In this document: piece after piece, positions 28,087-37,946 of the stretch
Layout of the letters: the number at the start of each line of letters is the position of its first letter
Position numbering within the stretch: position 1 is the first letter of the stretch
Assembly: GCA_020638365.1 (NCBI GenBank)
Contig: JACKIQ010000002.1
Location: 431,120 to 495,119, forward strand
Direction: 5' to 3'
DNA from: Rhodospirillales bacterium
GTDB taxonomy: Bacteria > Pseudomonadota > Alphaproteobacteria > Micavibrionales > Micavibrionaceae
Length of the DNA stretch: 64,000 nt
Program-made: the position numbers and the translations under genes
The notes under the pieces: model-generated
The model's database searches: none
Seen by the model: only the letters and a program-made list of their open reading frames with translations
What the model was told of the DNA's origin: nothing

Positions 28087-28115
28087 AATATATAACATTG
28101 CATACATTACGTCAA
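28087..28115 (-). promoter_or_regulatory. Sigma70-like promoter for the Bax-inhibitor pair
   Basis: On the minus strand, TTGACG (28115-28110), 17 bases, TATATT (28092-28087). The gene starts at 28054, leaving a leader of about 26 nt that contains the AAAGGA ribosome-binding site. Confidence 0.6.
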
Positions 28116-28195
28116 GTTTCTCAAAAACAAGCTAAGGATTAAATTTACAAAACCCTCTAGGAACGGCGGCTGTTCTTTGATATCCATAAAAATCC

Positions 28196-29872
28196 ATGAC
28201 AAAAGACATCGACACCGACATGGCCATGAAATGCCGCACCTGGGCCTTTGAAGAGGCTAAGGGCGTACTCAAGCGCCTGCGCGCTATCGGCAAGGGCGAA
28301 GTGAAGACTCCCGCCAAGGGCTATGTGCTGTTCGAGACAGGTTACGGCCCCTCCGGCCTGCCGCATATCGGCACGTTCGGTGAGGTCTGCCGCACCACCA
28401 TGGTCATGCGCGCCTTTCAGCGTATTTCAGATATCCCGACCAAACTCATCTGCTTTTCCGACGATATGGACGGGCTGCGCAAGGTGCCGACCAACGTCCC
28501 CAATCAGGACCGTCTGGCCAAGGCACTCGGCATGCCGCTGACCAGTGTCCCTAACCCGTTCGACGGCACACCGTATAAAAGCTTCGGCGAGAACAACAAC
28601 GCCAAGCTCCGCGAATTTCTGGACGGCTTCGGCTTTGAATATGAATTCCTGAGCTCCACCGAGGATTGCTACAAGCCCGGCAAGTTCGACCCGACGCTCA
28701 AACTGATGCTCGAAAAATATCAGGATATTCGGGGCGCCGTTCTGCCCCTGCTCGGTGAGGAACGCTCTGCCACCTACTCGCCCATCTTCCCGATCGTGCA
28801 GAAAAAGGGCAGCGAAGAGCCGCACCCCGTCATTTTGCACAATGCCGGCCTGAAAGGCATCGACGATCTCGAAAACGGCGTGGCTACCTTCGAGGTTCTC
28901 GACGACAGCGAATTTGAACGCACCGGATACAAAAAAGGCGAAACCGTCACGCAATCCATCTTCAAGGGCGGCTGCAAGGCGCAATGGCGTGCCGACTGGG
29001 CGCTACGCTGGGTCGCGCTGGACGTCGATTACGAAATGGCCGGAAAAGATCTTGTCACCGCCGCCGACGTCGCCGCGAACATTGTCAAAATTCTCGGTGG
29101 ACGCGGCCCGGCCGGCTTCCGTTATGAATTGTTCCTTGATGAAAAGGGCGAAAAGATTTCCAAATCCAAGGGCAACGGCCTCTCGATGGAGGAATGGCTG
29201 ACCTACGCCCCGCATGAAAGCTTGGCTTATTACATGTTCCAACGCCCCACGAGCGCGAAAAAGCTCTATTTCGACATCATCCCGAAAGCGGTCGATGAAT
29301 ACATCATGGATGTCGAAAAGCTCAGCATGCAGGAGCCCGCGAAAAAACTCGACAACCCCGCATGGTACATCCATGACGGAGTGATCCCGAATGGCCAGCA
29401 CAGCCCGATTTCATTCGCCCTACTCCTGAACCTTGTGAACGGCGCGCATACGGACGACCCGAAAGTCATCTGGAAATATATTGGCCGCTACGCGCCGCAG
29501 GCCTCGCCGGAAAGCGCACCTTTCCTCGATCGTCTGGTGAAATACGCGATCCAGTATTACAAGGATTTTGTCCTGCCGGAGAAAAAATACCGCGAACCCG
29601 ACGCCCGCGAACGCGCCGCGCTCTCTGCACTGGCCGATGCGCTCAAAAATATGGATCAGGGTCTGGAAGCCGAAGAATACATGACCGCCGTGTTCACTGC
29701 GGGCAAAGAAAACGGCTACGAAAAAGAAAATCTGCGTGAATGGTTCCAAGCGCTCTATCAGGTTTTGCTCGGTCAGGACCAAGGCCCGCGCTTCGGCTCC
29801 TTCATCGCCCTCTACGGCCCCGGCGAAACCGTTGCATTGATTGAAGACGTTCTGCGCCCAAAAGCAGCATAA
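28196..29872 (+). CDS. lysS: Lysyl-tRNA synthetase, class I (archaeal type)
   Basis: 558 residues. Class I signatures: GPSGLPHIGTFGE at about 51-63 (HIGH equivalent) and KISKSKGNGLS near residue 320 (KMSKS equivalent), with the LysK-type N-terminus (CRTWAFEEAKGVLKR). It charges tRNA-Lys. The class I enzyme replaces the usual class II LysRS in many Alphaproteobacteria, so this helps place the organism. Intergenic hairpin AAAGCGG/CCGCTTT (29871-29901) follows its stop. Confidence 0.96.
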   Translation: MTKDIDTDMAMKCRTWAFEEAKGVLKRLRAIGKGEVKTPAKGYVLFETGYGPSGLPHIGTFGEVCRTTMVMRAFQRISDIPTKLICFSDDMDGLRKVPTNVPNQDRLAKALGMPLTSVPNPFDGTPYKSFGENNNAKLREFLDGFGFEYEFLSSTEDCYKPGKFDPTLKLMLEKYQDIRGAVLPLLGEERSATYSPIFPIVQKKGSEEPHPVILHNAGLKGIDDLENGVATFEVLDDSEFERTGYKKGETVTQSIFKGGCKAQWRADWALRWVALDVDYEMAGKDLVTAADVAANIVKILGGRGPAGFRYELFLDEKGEKISKSKGNGLSMEEWLTYAPHESLAYYMFQRPTSAKKLYFDIIPKAVDEYIMDVEKLSMQEPAKKLDNPAWYIHDGVIPNGQHSPISFALLLNLVNGAHTDDPKVIWKYIGRYAPQASPESAPFLDRLVKYAIQYYKDFVLPEKKYREPDARERAALSALADALKNMDQGLEAEEYMTAVFTAGKENGYEKENLREWFQALYQVLLGQDQGPRFGSFIALYGPGETVALIEDVLRPKAA

Positions 29873-29901
29873 AGCGGCCTAAGCTTTAAAACTACCGCTT
29901 T
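29871..29901. terminator. Possible hairpin between convergent genes
   Basis: AAAGCGG (29871-29877) pairs with CCGCTTT (29895-29901) across a 17-nt loop, between the lysS stop and the convergent AT-rich gene. There is no T-run on either side, so Rho-independent termination is doubtful. Confidence 0.3.
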
Positions 29902-29928
29902 GTTCACACAGAGGGTAAAAATCCACCC

Positions 29929-30924
29929 CTACTTTTTATATCTTAGCAAGTTTGTTTTAGCACTTTCGTGATCTCCATGAGGAAGCTCAAGCTCTTTATG
30001 ATATGAAGTTTTTGCGCCGTCTATGTCACCAAGCCTGTCACACATATTTCCAAAATTAACATGCAACCCCTTCATTGTAGGACTGTATCTAAGCGCGGTA
30101 TAATAACACGACTGAGCCAGAACAAATTCTCTCGCATCCTCATAGGAAAGCTCTAAACAGCCATAACAGTGAGCACGCTGCTCATCGTTCTCGCATTTCG
30201 TAAGCGCATAATTATACAAAACCGCAGCATCATTAAATCTACGTTCACTCGTCAGAATAGAGGCCTTTGCCAGCGCATCATCGTATGTTTCAACAAATAA
30301 AGAACCATGTTGACCATATTTTGCGGCCTCTTTTATAGGATCCAATTCAACATAATCTGGTATTTGAATGCTGTTCTTCTTTAACTCAGACACCCAAATC
30401 TTAAGTGAATCCTTTACTAAAGATGCAAGTTCACTAAAGGATTTACCTTGATCATCCAATACCTCTGCCGTAATCCTAATACATGCATAACTTTGGCCAG
30501 TTATATCCCAAAAACAGGTTTTTTCCCGGCCACTTGAAACAATAATGTCCGCATGACCTCCAAGTGACGCTCCTAACTCCCTAGTCACTTGGATATCTCC
30601 TAAAAAAGGATAGTTCTTTTTTGTGGCAGGATGCTTCAAACGATTACATAGGTCATGCAGAACTGTTAGTGTTAACTTATTGCCATTTAGAAGAACATAT
30701 CCCAAGTTACTCTGACACGCATCAACATGGTCTTTCATTTTACCACAATCACTAATGAGCTTATTTATTCGGTCCTTGGCGATCTGATCGTCCACACCCA
30801 TATTTGTGAATCGTTGAACGCCTTTCTCATCAATATAAGGACGGTGGGTATGAATGGAAAAAATTCTGGTTTGGTCCAGAGCGTAATGTATGTCTTTTAC
30901 AAGAGAGAGTAATTTATCTTTCAT
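29929..30924 (-). CDS. AT-rich protein with an N-terminal helical domain and C-terminal TPR repeats
   Basis: 331 residues. From about residue 225 to the end there are TPR-like helix pairs: ERRFNDAAVLYNYALTKC, YEDAREFVLAQSCYYTALRY, and VNFGNMCDRLGDIDGAKTSY. The N-terminal 130 residues are helical and contain LHDLCNRLKHPA, which resembles the R-x-x-H part of HEPN-like domains; this is a weak, single-motif likeness. No signal peptide. Base composition is far more AT-rich than lysS and the nitroreductase on either side, so it looks acquired. Role unknown. Confidence 0.7.
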   Translation of the reverse strand: MKDKLLSLVKDIHYALDQTRIFSIHTHRPYIDEKGVQRFTNMGVDDQIAKDRINKLISDCGKMKDHVDACQSNLGYVLLNGNKLTLTVLHDLCNRLKHPATKKNYPFLGDIQVTRELGASLGGHADIIVSSGREKTCFWDITGQSYACIRITAEVLDDQGKSFSELASLVKDSLKIWVSELKKNSIQIPDYVELDPIKEAAKYGQHGSLFVETYDDALAKASILTSERRFNDAAVLYNYALTKCENDEQRAHCYGCLELSYEDAREFVLAQSCYYTALRYSPTMKGLHVNFGNMCDRLGDIDGAKTSYHKELELPHGDHESAKTNLLRYKK

Positions 30925-30976
30925 GTTAGAAGCTTAAATGGTTTCTGATTGTATGTCACAAAGTATTGCAACCAGA

Positions 30977-31663
30977 TCATTTCGTCTTGTTTAAGCCTGA
31001 AACATCAAACCCCGTTTCAGGAAACCCGAACTTGTCCTGATCGAACTGCGCATCCCCCTTGTGAAGCGCTGCGCCTTCGCGCCAGTTGGTAAAAATCGTA
31101 TCCAGAGGCGGGCGCGGGCGATCCTCCGGCACCGCGCCGGGTTTACCGATATGAATGAACCCGGCAACATGATCGCGCTCATCAAGGTCCAGATAAGCTT
31201 TAAATTCCGGGTGATAGCCGTACCATTCAGTAATCCACGACGCGCCGAACCCGCTGGCATGCGCGGCGAGCGAAAGAGTCTGACACGCCGCCCCGGCGGA
31301 CAGAATTTGCTCCCACATCGGCTTGTTGCCCCGCCGCATCCGCGAGATAACGGCGACAACGACCGGCGAGCGGGAAAAGCGCGTTGTCTCAAGCTGCACA
31401 CGCTCCTCCGAAGCTTGGGGATTTTCAGCCTTGTAAATCTCCGCGAGCTTTGTTCCGACCTGCTCGCTCCATACGCCGTGAAAAACAATAAAATACCACG
31501 GCACAAGCTTGCCATGATCGGGCACGCGCGAAGCCGCCGCTAAAATGCGCTCTAATTCCTCGTCATTCGGACCGGGCGCATGCAAGTCCTGCGCGTTCGC
31601 GCTGCGCCGTTTGAGAAGATAGTCCAGAACCTCATCGGATTTTTTCCCGCAAAAAACCTCCAT
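30977..31663 (-). CDS. Nitroreductase family protein
   Basis: 228 residues. Flavin-binding family patterns: YLLKRRSANAQDL at the N-terminus (Arg and Ser contact FMN phosphate), ILAAASRVPDHGKLVPWYFI, and LAAHASGFGASWITEWYGYH followed by AGFIHIGKP. Closest in style to YdjA-type single-domain nitroreductases. Predicted NAD(P)H-dependent and FMN-containing, with unknown substrate. Divergent from the MscS gene, with 105 nt between start codons and AAAGG ahead of its ATG. Confidence 0.9.
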   Translation of the reverse strand: MEVFCGKKSDEVLDYLLKRRSANAQDLHAPGPNDEELERILAAASRVPDHGKLVPWYFIVFHGVWSEQVGTKLAEIYKAENPQASEERVQLETTRFSRSPVVVAVISRMRRGNKPMWEQILSAGAACQTLSLAAHASGFGASWITEWYGYHPEFKAYLDLDERDHVAGFIHIGKPGAVPEDRPRPPLDTIFTNWREGAALHKGDAQFDQDKFGFPETGFDVSGLNKTK

Positions 31664-31768
31664 AGATCAAACCTTTCACAAAAAAAACGGCTCAAAACTT
31701 GCCCTCTCGCGCCTCAGGGACTATCCTCGCCCGAACATGAAAACAGCACAAGCAGGAATTTTAGAAAG

Positions 31769-33004
31769 ATGGCGCTTGAAAATTTGGAGCAAGCAAACAC
31801 CGAGCCAGTCGCAGAAACCCCGGAACAGATAATCGAACAGGCCGGAAATTTCTGGAACGAGGTCGTCGACGTCTGGCAGCACGGGCTGATGGGCATCAAT
31901 GTCGGCCAGATTATCGTCGCACTGTCAATATTCGGCGTTTTTCTGGTCTTCCGCGGCCTTCTGACCAAATACATTCTGCATGCCATCAAGCGCTGGACGG
32001 ACAAGACTAAAACCGACCTTGACGACAAGATCATCGAGGCGGTCATGCCTCCGCTGCGCTTCATACCCATCATCCTCGGCACGTTTTTCGCCACGCAGGT
32101 CTTAAATCTCGACGGGATTCTGGCCGTCTTTACGTATCGCCTCATCCGCACGATGATCGCCTTCACGATCTTCTGGGCGCTGCACCGCGCCCTCGATCCG
32201 ATCGCGCATATGTCCAAGAAACTCAAGAAAACCCTGACCCCCACCATGGTCACATGGATGTTCAAGTTCCTCAAGATAGTCGTGGCCTTTATCGGCGCGG
32301 CGGTCATTCTGGAAATCTGGGGAATTGCCATCGGCCCGCTTCTGGCCGGGCTGGGTCTGTTCGGGGCCGCCGTCGCGCTCGGCGCGCAGGATTTGTTCAA
32401 GAACCTCATCGGCGGCCTGACCATCATCGCGGAAAAGCGGTTCAGCCCCGGCGACTGGATCAAGGTCGACGGTGTTGTCGAAGGCACGGTCGAAGATATC
32501 GGCTTCCGCTCAACCCGCGTGCGCCGTTTCGATAAAGCCCCGGTCCATGTTCCAAACTCCGCGCTCTCGGATGCGGTCATCACGAATTTCAGCCGCATGA
32601 CCCACCGCCGCATCTACTGGAAAATCGGCGTGACCTATTCCACGACCAAGGAACAGCTCAAGCTCATCGGCGAGGAAATCCTGAACTACATCATGACCAA
32701 CGACGATTTCGCCAAGCCTCCCGAAGTTTCCACCTTCGTTCGTCTGGATAGTTTCAATGACTCCTCGATCGACTTCATGATCTACTGTTTTACGAAGACA
32801 AAAGACTGGGGAGAATGGTTGCAGATCAAGGAGGACTTCGCGCTGGCGATTAAAGACATCGTGGAGAATAAGGCCGGCACAGGCTTCGCCTTCCCCTCAC
32901 AATCTATTTATCTGGAAACCCTGCCGGGCAACGACAACGCGGCGGAACTCTTCATCCCCCCTCAGAAGAAATCTGAAAAAAAGGCAGTTAAAAAGGCGTC
33001 CTGA
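31769..33004 (+). CDS. Mechanosensitive ion channel (MscS family)
   Basis: About 411 residues from the ATG at 31769; in-frame sequence further upstream overlaps the divergent nitroreductase gene and is rejected. About four membrane segments lie between residues 45 and 195. The pore helix is Gly/Ala-rich (LLAGLGLFGAAVALGAQDLF) and is followed by the beta-domain (RFSPGDWIKVDG, GTVEDIGFRSTRVR, VPNSALSDAVITNFS). Opens under membrane tension to release solutes. The C-terminus is Lys-rich. Confidence 0.93.
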   Translation: MALENLEQANTEPVAETPEQIIEQAGNFWNEVVDVWQHGLMGINVGQIIVALSIFGVFLVFRGLLTKYILHAIKRWTDKTKTDLDDKIIEAVMPPLRFIPIILGTFFATQVLNLDGILAVFTYRLIRTMIAFTIFWALHRALDPIAHMSKKLKKTLTPTMVTWMFKFLKIVVAFIGAAVILEIWGIAIGPLLAGLGLFGAAVALGAQDLFKNLIGGLTIIAEKRFSPGDWIKVDGVVEGTVEDIGFRSTRVRRFDKAPVHVPNSALSDAVITNFSRMTHRRIYWKIGVTYSTTKEQLKLIGEEILNYIMTNDDFAKPPEVSTFVRLDSFNDSSIDFMIYCFTKTKDWGEWLQIKEDFALAIKDIVENKAGTGFAFPSQSIYLETLPGNDNAAELFIPPQKKSEKKAVKKAS

Positions 33005-33023
33005 AAACAATCAGGAAAAAGGC

Positions 33024-33233
33024 CTAAGGGCAGGCCGGTACGTCGTAATCCAGCCCGTCATCGTCGAGAGCCGCTCCGCCCTGCTCGGCTTGATCAATCG
33101 TGCGAAGCATCTGCTCGGCCACGGCCTTGGAGATTTCGGTCACGCTGCCGTCAGGATTAGGAAATAATCCCTTGGCAAGCATCATGCGTAATTTCAGTGT
33201 TTCGTCCTCAGGATCGTAAATTCCATCGGTCAT
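33024..33233 (-). CDS. Small hypothetical protein, 69 aa
   Basis: Soluble and acidic. AAGGATAATG lies before the ATG at 33233. The sequence LKLRMMLAKGLFPNPDGSVT then ISKAVAEQMLRTIDQA suggests two helices. Not recognised. Convergent with the MscS gene (19 nt) and divergent from the DinG-like gene. Confidence 0.5.
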   Translation of the reverse strand: MTDGIYDPEDETLKLRMMLAKGLFPNPDGSVTEISKAVAEQMLRTIDQAEQGGAALDDDGLDYDVPACP

Positions 33234-33362
33234 TTTTCATTATCCTTAAAGTAATGTGTATATATGCAAAACCTTGTCGCGATATTCGCAAATGAACGTT
33301 AATAAAGACATAATACAAATCTTTGAGGGGATTTGTCCAAAAAAACGTGCTATAGCAAGGGG

Positions 33363-36194
33363 ATGAAGGCCCATCCACCCCTCGAAAGCCAGTCTGACCG
33401 CGAATCTCCGCGTATAACCCTCCCCGCCGTTCCGGCCCTGTGCGTGGGCGCTCGCGAAGCCGCCCTGATGACAGAAGAGGGGGAGTTAAAAACCCTGCCG
33501 CTCGAACAGGCACGGCTGATCCTGCATAAAAAGCCTGTCTTGGTCTGTCATGCGCCCTTTACCCGCGCCCGCCTGAGAATGGACGAAATTCTGCCCTTCG
33601 ATATCCTTGAGCTTTTCGCCTTCGTACGCCCGGGGCAGTTCTGCGTCCCCACGCCCTCCGGCCTCGCCCGCGCCCTCTACCTCCCGCCGCCGGAAAAACT
33701 GGAAGACGCGCCTGCCCTCCTGATCGACTGCGCCGTAACCCTGCTCAGGGATGTGCAAAACGACCCTTTGAAAGAAAGCGCCCCCGCCATTCCGATCGCC
33801 TCCGTTATGGGATTGCGCGGAAAAGGATGGCCGTGGACCCCGTTTATCTTTTCCGCGTCAGGTCAATCATACGATCCCTCAATCGAATGTTCTTCCCGTA
33901 GCGCCTTGAACGTATGGAAACACCTCCCCGAATGGGCGCAGGACGCCCCGCCCCCTCCTCCCTCTCACGAAGGAGTAAGCGAAAAGGAGACGCAGGAGCG
34001 TCTGGACGAACTTCTCTTGCGCGGAGACAAAAAAAGCGAAACCCGTCCGCAGCAAAAAGCCTACGCAAACGAAATCGCCAAAGCTTTCGAACCTGTCGAA
34101 GAAGTGGAAGAACCCAAAATCGTTCTGGCCGAGGCAGGCACGGGCGTCGGTAAGACTCTGGGTTACCTTGCACCGGCAAGCGTCTGGGCAGAAAAAAACG
34201 AGGCAAGCGTCTGGATATCAACCTACACGCGCAACCTGCAAAGGCAGATCGACTCTGAACTCGACAGACTCTATCCGCACCCGGCGGTCAAGGATGCGCT
34301 TGTCACGATCCGAAAAGGACGCGAAAATTATCTTTGCTTGCTCAACCTTGAAGACGCAGCCGCAGCGGCTGCGACTACCCACTCGCCTCAGAACGCAATC
34401 GCAGCAGGTATAATGGCCCGCTGGGTTGCCGCGACACGGGACGGGGATTTGAGCGGAGCGGATTTCCCCGGCTGGCTGAGCGGAATTCTCTCGTATCAGG
34501 ATACGTACGGCCTTGCCGACCGCCGCGGCGAGTGCATCTTCTCCGCCTGCGACCATTATCACCGCTGCTTTGTCGAGCGCTCCATAAGAAAATCAAAACG
34601 CGCGCGCATCGTTGTCGCGAACCACGCGCTGGTGATGATCCAGTCCGCTCTCTCCGCCCCCGGCGAGGATCTTCCCGCGCGATACATTTTCGACGAAGGG
34701 CATCACCTGTTCAACGCAGCCGACAGCGCCTTCGCCGCCCGCCTCACCGCACGCGAAATGTCCGACCTCCGCCGATGGATTCTCGGAACCGAAGGAGGAC
34801 GACGCAAAAGCCGGGCACGGGGCCTGAAGCGCCGGGTGGAAGATTTGATCGAGGGCGACGCCGAAGCGCAAAAATTTCTCGAAGAGGTCGTAAGGCACGC
34901 GCAAATACTATGCGCTGCAGGCTGGTCAAAACGCATCAATGAAAACCGGCCGGACGGAACGTCTGAAAAATTTCTCGCCGAAGTTTACAGGCAGGTCTAT
35001 GCCCGTGCGGAAGATCGCGAAGGCCCCTACTCTCTGGAAACGCCGCTGCATCCGGCCGGAGAGGAACTCCTGAGCGCCGCTCGGGAATTGCAGAGCGCTC
35101 TGAAAAAACTGCACAAACCGCTGGCAGCCCTCGCGCGCCATATCGTAAAAAAACTCGAGGATGATGAAGGGTACAGGGACGCCGACACCCGCCGGCGTCT
35201 GGATGCGGTTTCCCGCTCTCTTGAAAGGCGCGCGCAGTTGTCGGTTCTGAGCTGGGTTGAACTCTTGGAAACTTTGCAGAAAAACGAAAAATCTCCCGGC
35301 TTCATCGACTGGCTGGAAATCGAACGCATAGACGGTCGCGCCACCGATATCGGCGCCTGCCGACACTACATCGACCCGATGAAGCCATTCTCTGCCAGCC
35401 TGCGTCCGCACCTGCACGGTATGGCCGTGACCTCCGCCACGCTGCGCGACACGGCAGAAAACAAGGAGATTGAAACCCAGGAAGATGACGGCGCATGGAA
35501 AGCCGCGCGCGAACGATCCGGCGCCCTCTACCTCTCGACAGAACGGCACGAAGCCGCCTTCCCCTCCCCTTACGATTACGCCCGGCAAACAAAGATTTTT
35601 GTGATTACCGATGTCGGCCGCGACAACGCCGGGCAGGTCGCAGGAGCAGTCCGCGCCCTTTTCAAAGCCAGCGGAGGAGGCGCACTGGGCCTGTTCACTT
35701 CGATCATGCGCCTGAGAGCAGTCCACAGCAGGATAGCCGCCGATCTGGAACATGCGGGCCTCCCCCTCTACGCGCAGCACATCGACAAGATCGACACCGG
35801 AACGCTGGTCGATATGTTCCGCGACGAACCTCATTCATGCCTGTTGGGAACCGACGCCGTGCGCGACGGTGTCGACGTACCCGGAGACTCTCTGCGCCTG
35901 ATCGTCTTCGACCGCGTACCTTGGCCGCGCCCCTCTATCCTTCACAAGGCCCGCCGCGAAGCCTTTGGCAAGAAGGACTACGACGACATGATTACCCGCC
36001 TGAAACTCAAGCAGGCTTACGGGCGATTGATCCGCCGCGAGACAGACCACGGTGTTTTTATCATGCTGGATTCGCGCCTGCCGTCCCGCCTTCTCGAAGC
36101 CTTCCCCCAGGACGTGGAAGTAAGGCGCGTCGGTCTGGCCGAAGCCGTTACGCAGACAAGGGAATTTCTTCAAACGGAAAAGCCGGACAGGTAA
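33363..36194 (+). CDS. DinG-like ATP-dependent DNA helicase (XPD/Rad3 type)
   Basis: About 943 residues. Walker A is AEAGTGVGKTLGYL, near residues 257-270. The Walker B/DEAH variant is FDEGHHLFN. A cluster of cysteines between them (YLCLLN, ECIFSACDHYHRCF) fits the four-Cys iron-sulphur domain of Rad3/XPD-like helicases. The C-terminal motor has LLGTDAVRDGVDVPGDSLRL and YGRLIRR. Acts on DNA in repair or replication conflicts. The start is uncertain: ATG 33363 has AAGGGG directly before it; TTG 33333 (GAGGGG four bases upstream) would add ten residues. Confidence 0.88.
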   Translation: MKAHPPLESQSDRESPRITLPAVPALCVGAREAALMTEEGELKTLPLEQARLILHKKPVLVCHAPFTRARLRMDEILPFDILELFAFVRPGQFCVPTPSGLARALYLPPPEKLEDAPALLIDCAVTLLRDVQNDPLKESAPAIPIASVMGLRGKGWPWTPFIFSASGQSYDPSIECSSRSALNVWKHLPEWAQDAPPPPPSHEGVSEKETQERLDELLLRGDKKSETRPQQKAYANEIAKAFEPVEEVEEPKIVLAEAGTGVGKTLGYLAPASVWAEKNEASVWISTYTRNLQRQIDSELDRLYPHPAVKDALVTIRKGRENYLCLLNLEDAAAAAATTHSPQNAIAAGIMARWVAATRDGDLSGADFPGWLSGILSYQDTYGLADRRGECIFSACDHYHRCFVERSIRKSKRARIVVANHALVMIQSALSAPGEDLPARYIFDEGHHLFNAADSAFAARLTAREMSDLRRWILGTEGGRRKSRARGLKRRVEDLIEGDAEAQKFLEEVVRHAQILCAAGWSKRINENRPDGTSEKFLAEVYRQVYARAEDREGPYSLETPLHPAGEELLSAARELQSALKKLHKPLAALARHIVKKLEDDEGYRDADTRRRLDAVSRSLERRAQLSVLSWVELLETLQKNEKSPGFIDWLEIERIDGRATDIGACRHYIDPMKPFSASLRPHLHGMAVTSATLRDTAENKEIETQEDDGAWKAARERSGALYLSTERHEAAFPSPYDYARQTKIFVITDVGRDNAGQVAGAVRALFKASGGGALGLFTSIMRLRAVHSRIAADLEHAGLPLYAQHIDKIDTGTLVDMFRDEPHSCLLGTDAVRDGVDVPGDSLRLIVFDRVPWPRPSILHKARREAFGKKDYDDMITRLKLKQAYGRLIRRETDHGVFIMLDSRLPSRLLEAFPQDVEVRRVGLAEAVTQTREFLQTEKPDR

Positions 36195-36401
36195 TTCAGC
36201 CAGCCTGTGGAAACGCCGCGCAGAATGTTTGTCAGCACGCCAAACGTGGCCCTATAATGTCGATATATATTTTTTGCATAATATTATGGAATATCGTATA
36301 GAAGGACTGTACGGCGGGCCGGGACAAGAACGATAAAACCAAGATCGCATCCAAACACCTGAAAAAGAACGGAAAAAGCAAACACAGGAACCCGTAACCG
36401 C

Positions 36402-37847
36402 ATGAAACCCTTTGTATTCGAAGTAGCCGGACTGGACCCTTTACAGGCCTTCTCAGCCATTCGCAACATGCCCTACAGCCTGTTTCTGGACAGTGCCGAC
36501 CCCGCTCATCCGGGCAGCCGTTATTCCTATGTCATGGGATTCCCGATCGAAACGATCGAAAGCAAGAACGGCAAAACAATGGTGACCAACTGGGACCAGC
36601 GCCTGTCCTTACCGGGTGATCCGTTTGACATCGTCCGCCAGCGTCTTTCAGACTGGGTGGCGCGCGCCGACCATGTGCCGAACCTTCCCCCTTTTCAGGG
36701 TGGGGCCGCCGGATATTTCGGATACGACCTCGGTCGCACAATCGAGAATATTCCCGAAGAGGCACTCGACAATCCCGACCTTCCCGATATGGCCGTGGGC
36801 CTGTACGATCAGGTTTACGCTTACGATAACAAAACCGGCAAGGGCTGGATCATCACGCATGCGAAAAATGACAGGGATGCAAAACGCAAGCAGGAATTCA
36901 TGCTCGCGCAAATATCCAAGCGGACATCCGATCCTGTCTACACCCCCTCCGTCTTTGACTGGCGCTCAAGCGACTCGCAGAAGACATACTGCGAAAAAGT
37001 CGGCCGCGTCATCGAGTATATCCGTGCCGGCGATATCTTTCAGGCCAACATTTCCCAGCGCTTTGAGGCCGAACTTCCCGTCAATTACGATACCTTCGGG
37101 CATTACATCGTGCTGCGCGAAGTAAACCCTGCCCCCTTCGCCGGGTTTATGAATCTCGGAAACATTACGGTCTCCAGCGCTTCACCTGAGCGCTTTCTGA
37201 ATGTAGACACGCGCGGTGAAGTAACGACAATGCCGATCAAGGGCACGCGCCCGCACGTCTCCGATCCCGCACTCGACAGGCAGTACCGCGAGGATCTCCT
37301 CAACAGCGAAAAAGACCGCGCCGAGAACATTATGATTGTAGACTTGTTGCGCAACGATCTCTCGAAAGTCTGCCAGCCCGACTCGATCTCAGCGCATAAT
37401 TTATGCCAGCTCGAAACATTCGCCAGCGTCCACCATCTCGTCTCGACTGTGCGCGGAACCCTTCGCAAGGATAAGGATGCTCTGTCCTTGCTGCGCGCCT
37501 GCTTTCCCGGCGGCTCAATCACAGGCGCGCCGAAAATCCGTGCAATGGAAATAATCGAGGAAATCGAGCCGACCCGTCGGGGTCCTTATTGCGGATCCAT
37601 GGCCTGTGTCGGCTTCGATGGCCATATGGACAGCAATATCCTGATCCGCACGCTGGTCTTCGAAAAGGGAAAAGTCAGCTTTCAAGCCGGCGGCGGCATT
37701 GTCGCCGATTCAGACCCCGAAGCCGAATATCAGGAAACTCTTCACAAGGCCGAAGCGATCTTCCGCAGCTTCGAGGTCGGTTTGAAGCGGACCTCCGGGC
37801 AGGAAGGCCCCACGGAGGCGGAAAAAGCGCCCCGAAGCGCATCCTGA
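36402..37847 (+). CDS. pabB: Aminodeoxychorismate synthase component I
   Basis: 481 residues of the chorismate-utilising family. K280 in TMPIKGTRP is the lysine that marks aminodeoxychorismate synthases (anthranilate synthases have Ala here), and the C-terminal motifs SASPERFL, DLLRNDLSKVC, PGGSITGAPKIRAMEIIEE and GGGIVADSDPEAEYQET are complete. It makes 4-amino-4-deoxychorismate for folate with the amidotransferase PabA, encoded 99 nt downstream. The 207-nt spacer upstream contains no gene. Confidence 0.93.
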   Translation: MKPFVFEVAGLDPLQAFSAIRNMPYSLFLDSADPAHPGSRYSYVMGFPIETIESKNGKTMVTNWDQRLSLPGDPFDIVRQRLSDWVARADHVPNLPPFQGGAAGYFGYDLGRTIENIPEEALDNPDLPDMAVGLYDQVYAYDNKTGKGWIITHAKNDRDAKRKQEFMLAQISKRTSDPVYTPSVFDWRSSDSQKTYCEKVGRVIEYIRAGDIFQANISQRFEAELPVNYDTFGHYIVLREVNPAPFAGFMNLGNITVSSASPERFLNVDTRGEVTTMPIKGTRPHVSDPALDRQYREDLLNSEKDRAENIMIVDLLRNDLSKVCQPDSISAHNLCQLETFASVHHLVSTVRGTLRKDKDALSLLRACFPGGSITGAPKIRAMEIIEEIEPTRRGPYCGSMACVGFDGHMDSNILIRTLVFEKGKVSFQAGGGIVADSDPEAEYQETLHKAEAIFRSFEVGLKRTSGQEGPTEAEKAPRSAS

Positions 37848-37946
37848 CGATTAAAAACAGGACAAAATCCCCAAAAAAGCTATGAATTCTGTGGGTTACG
37901 CGAAAGAGCGCTTTTCTTTGACGCACTGTATCATTAATATCCGCGC

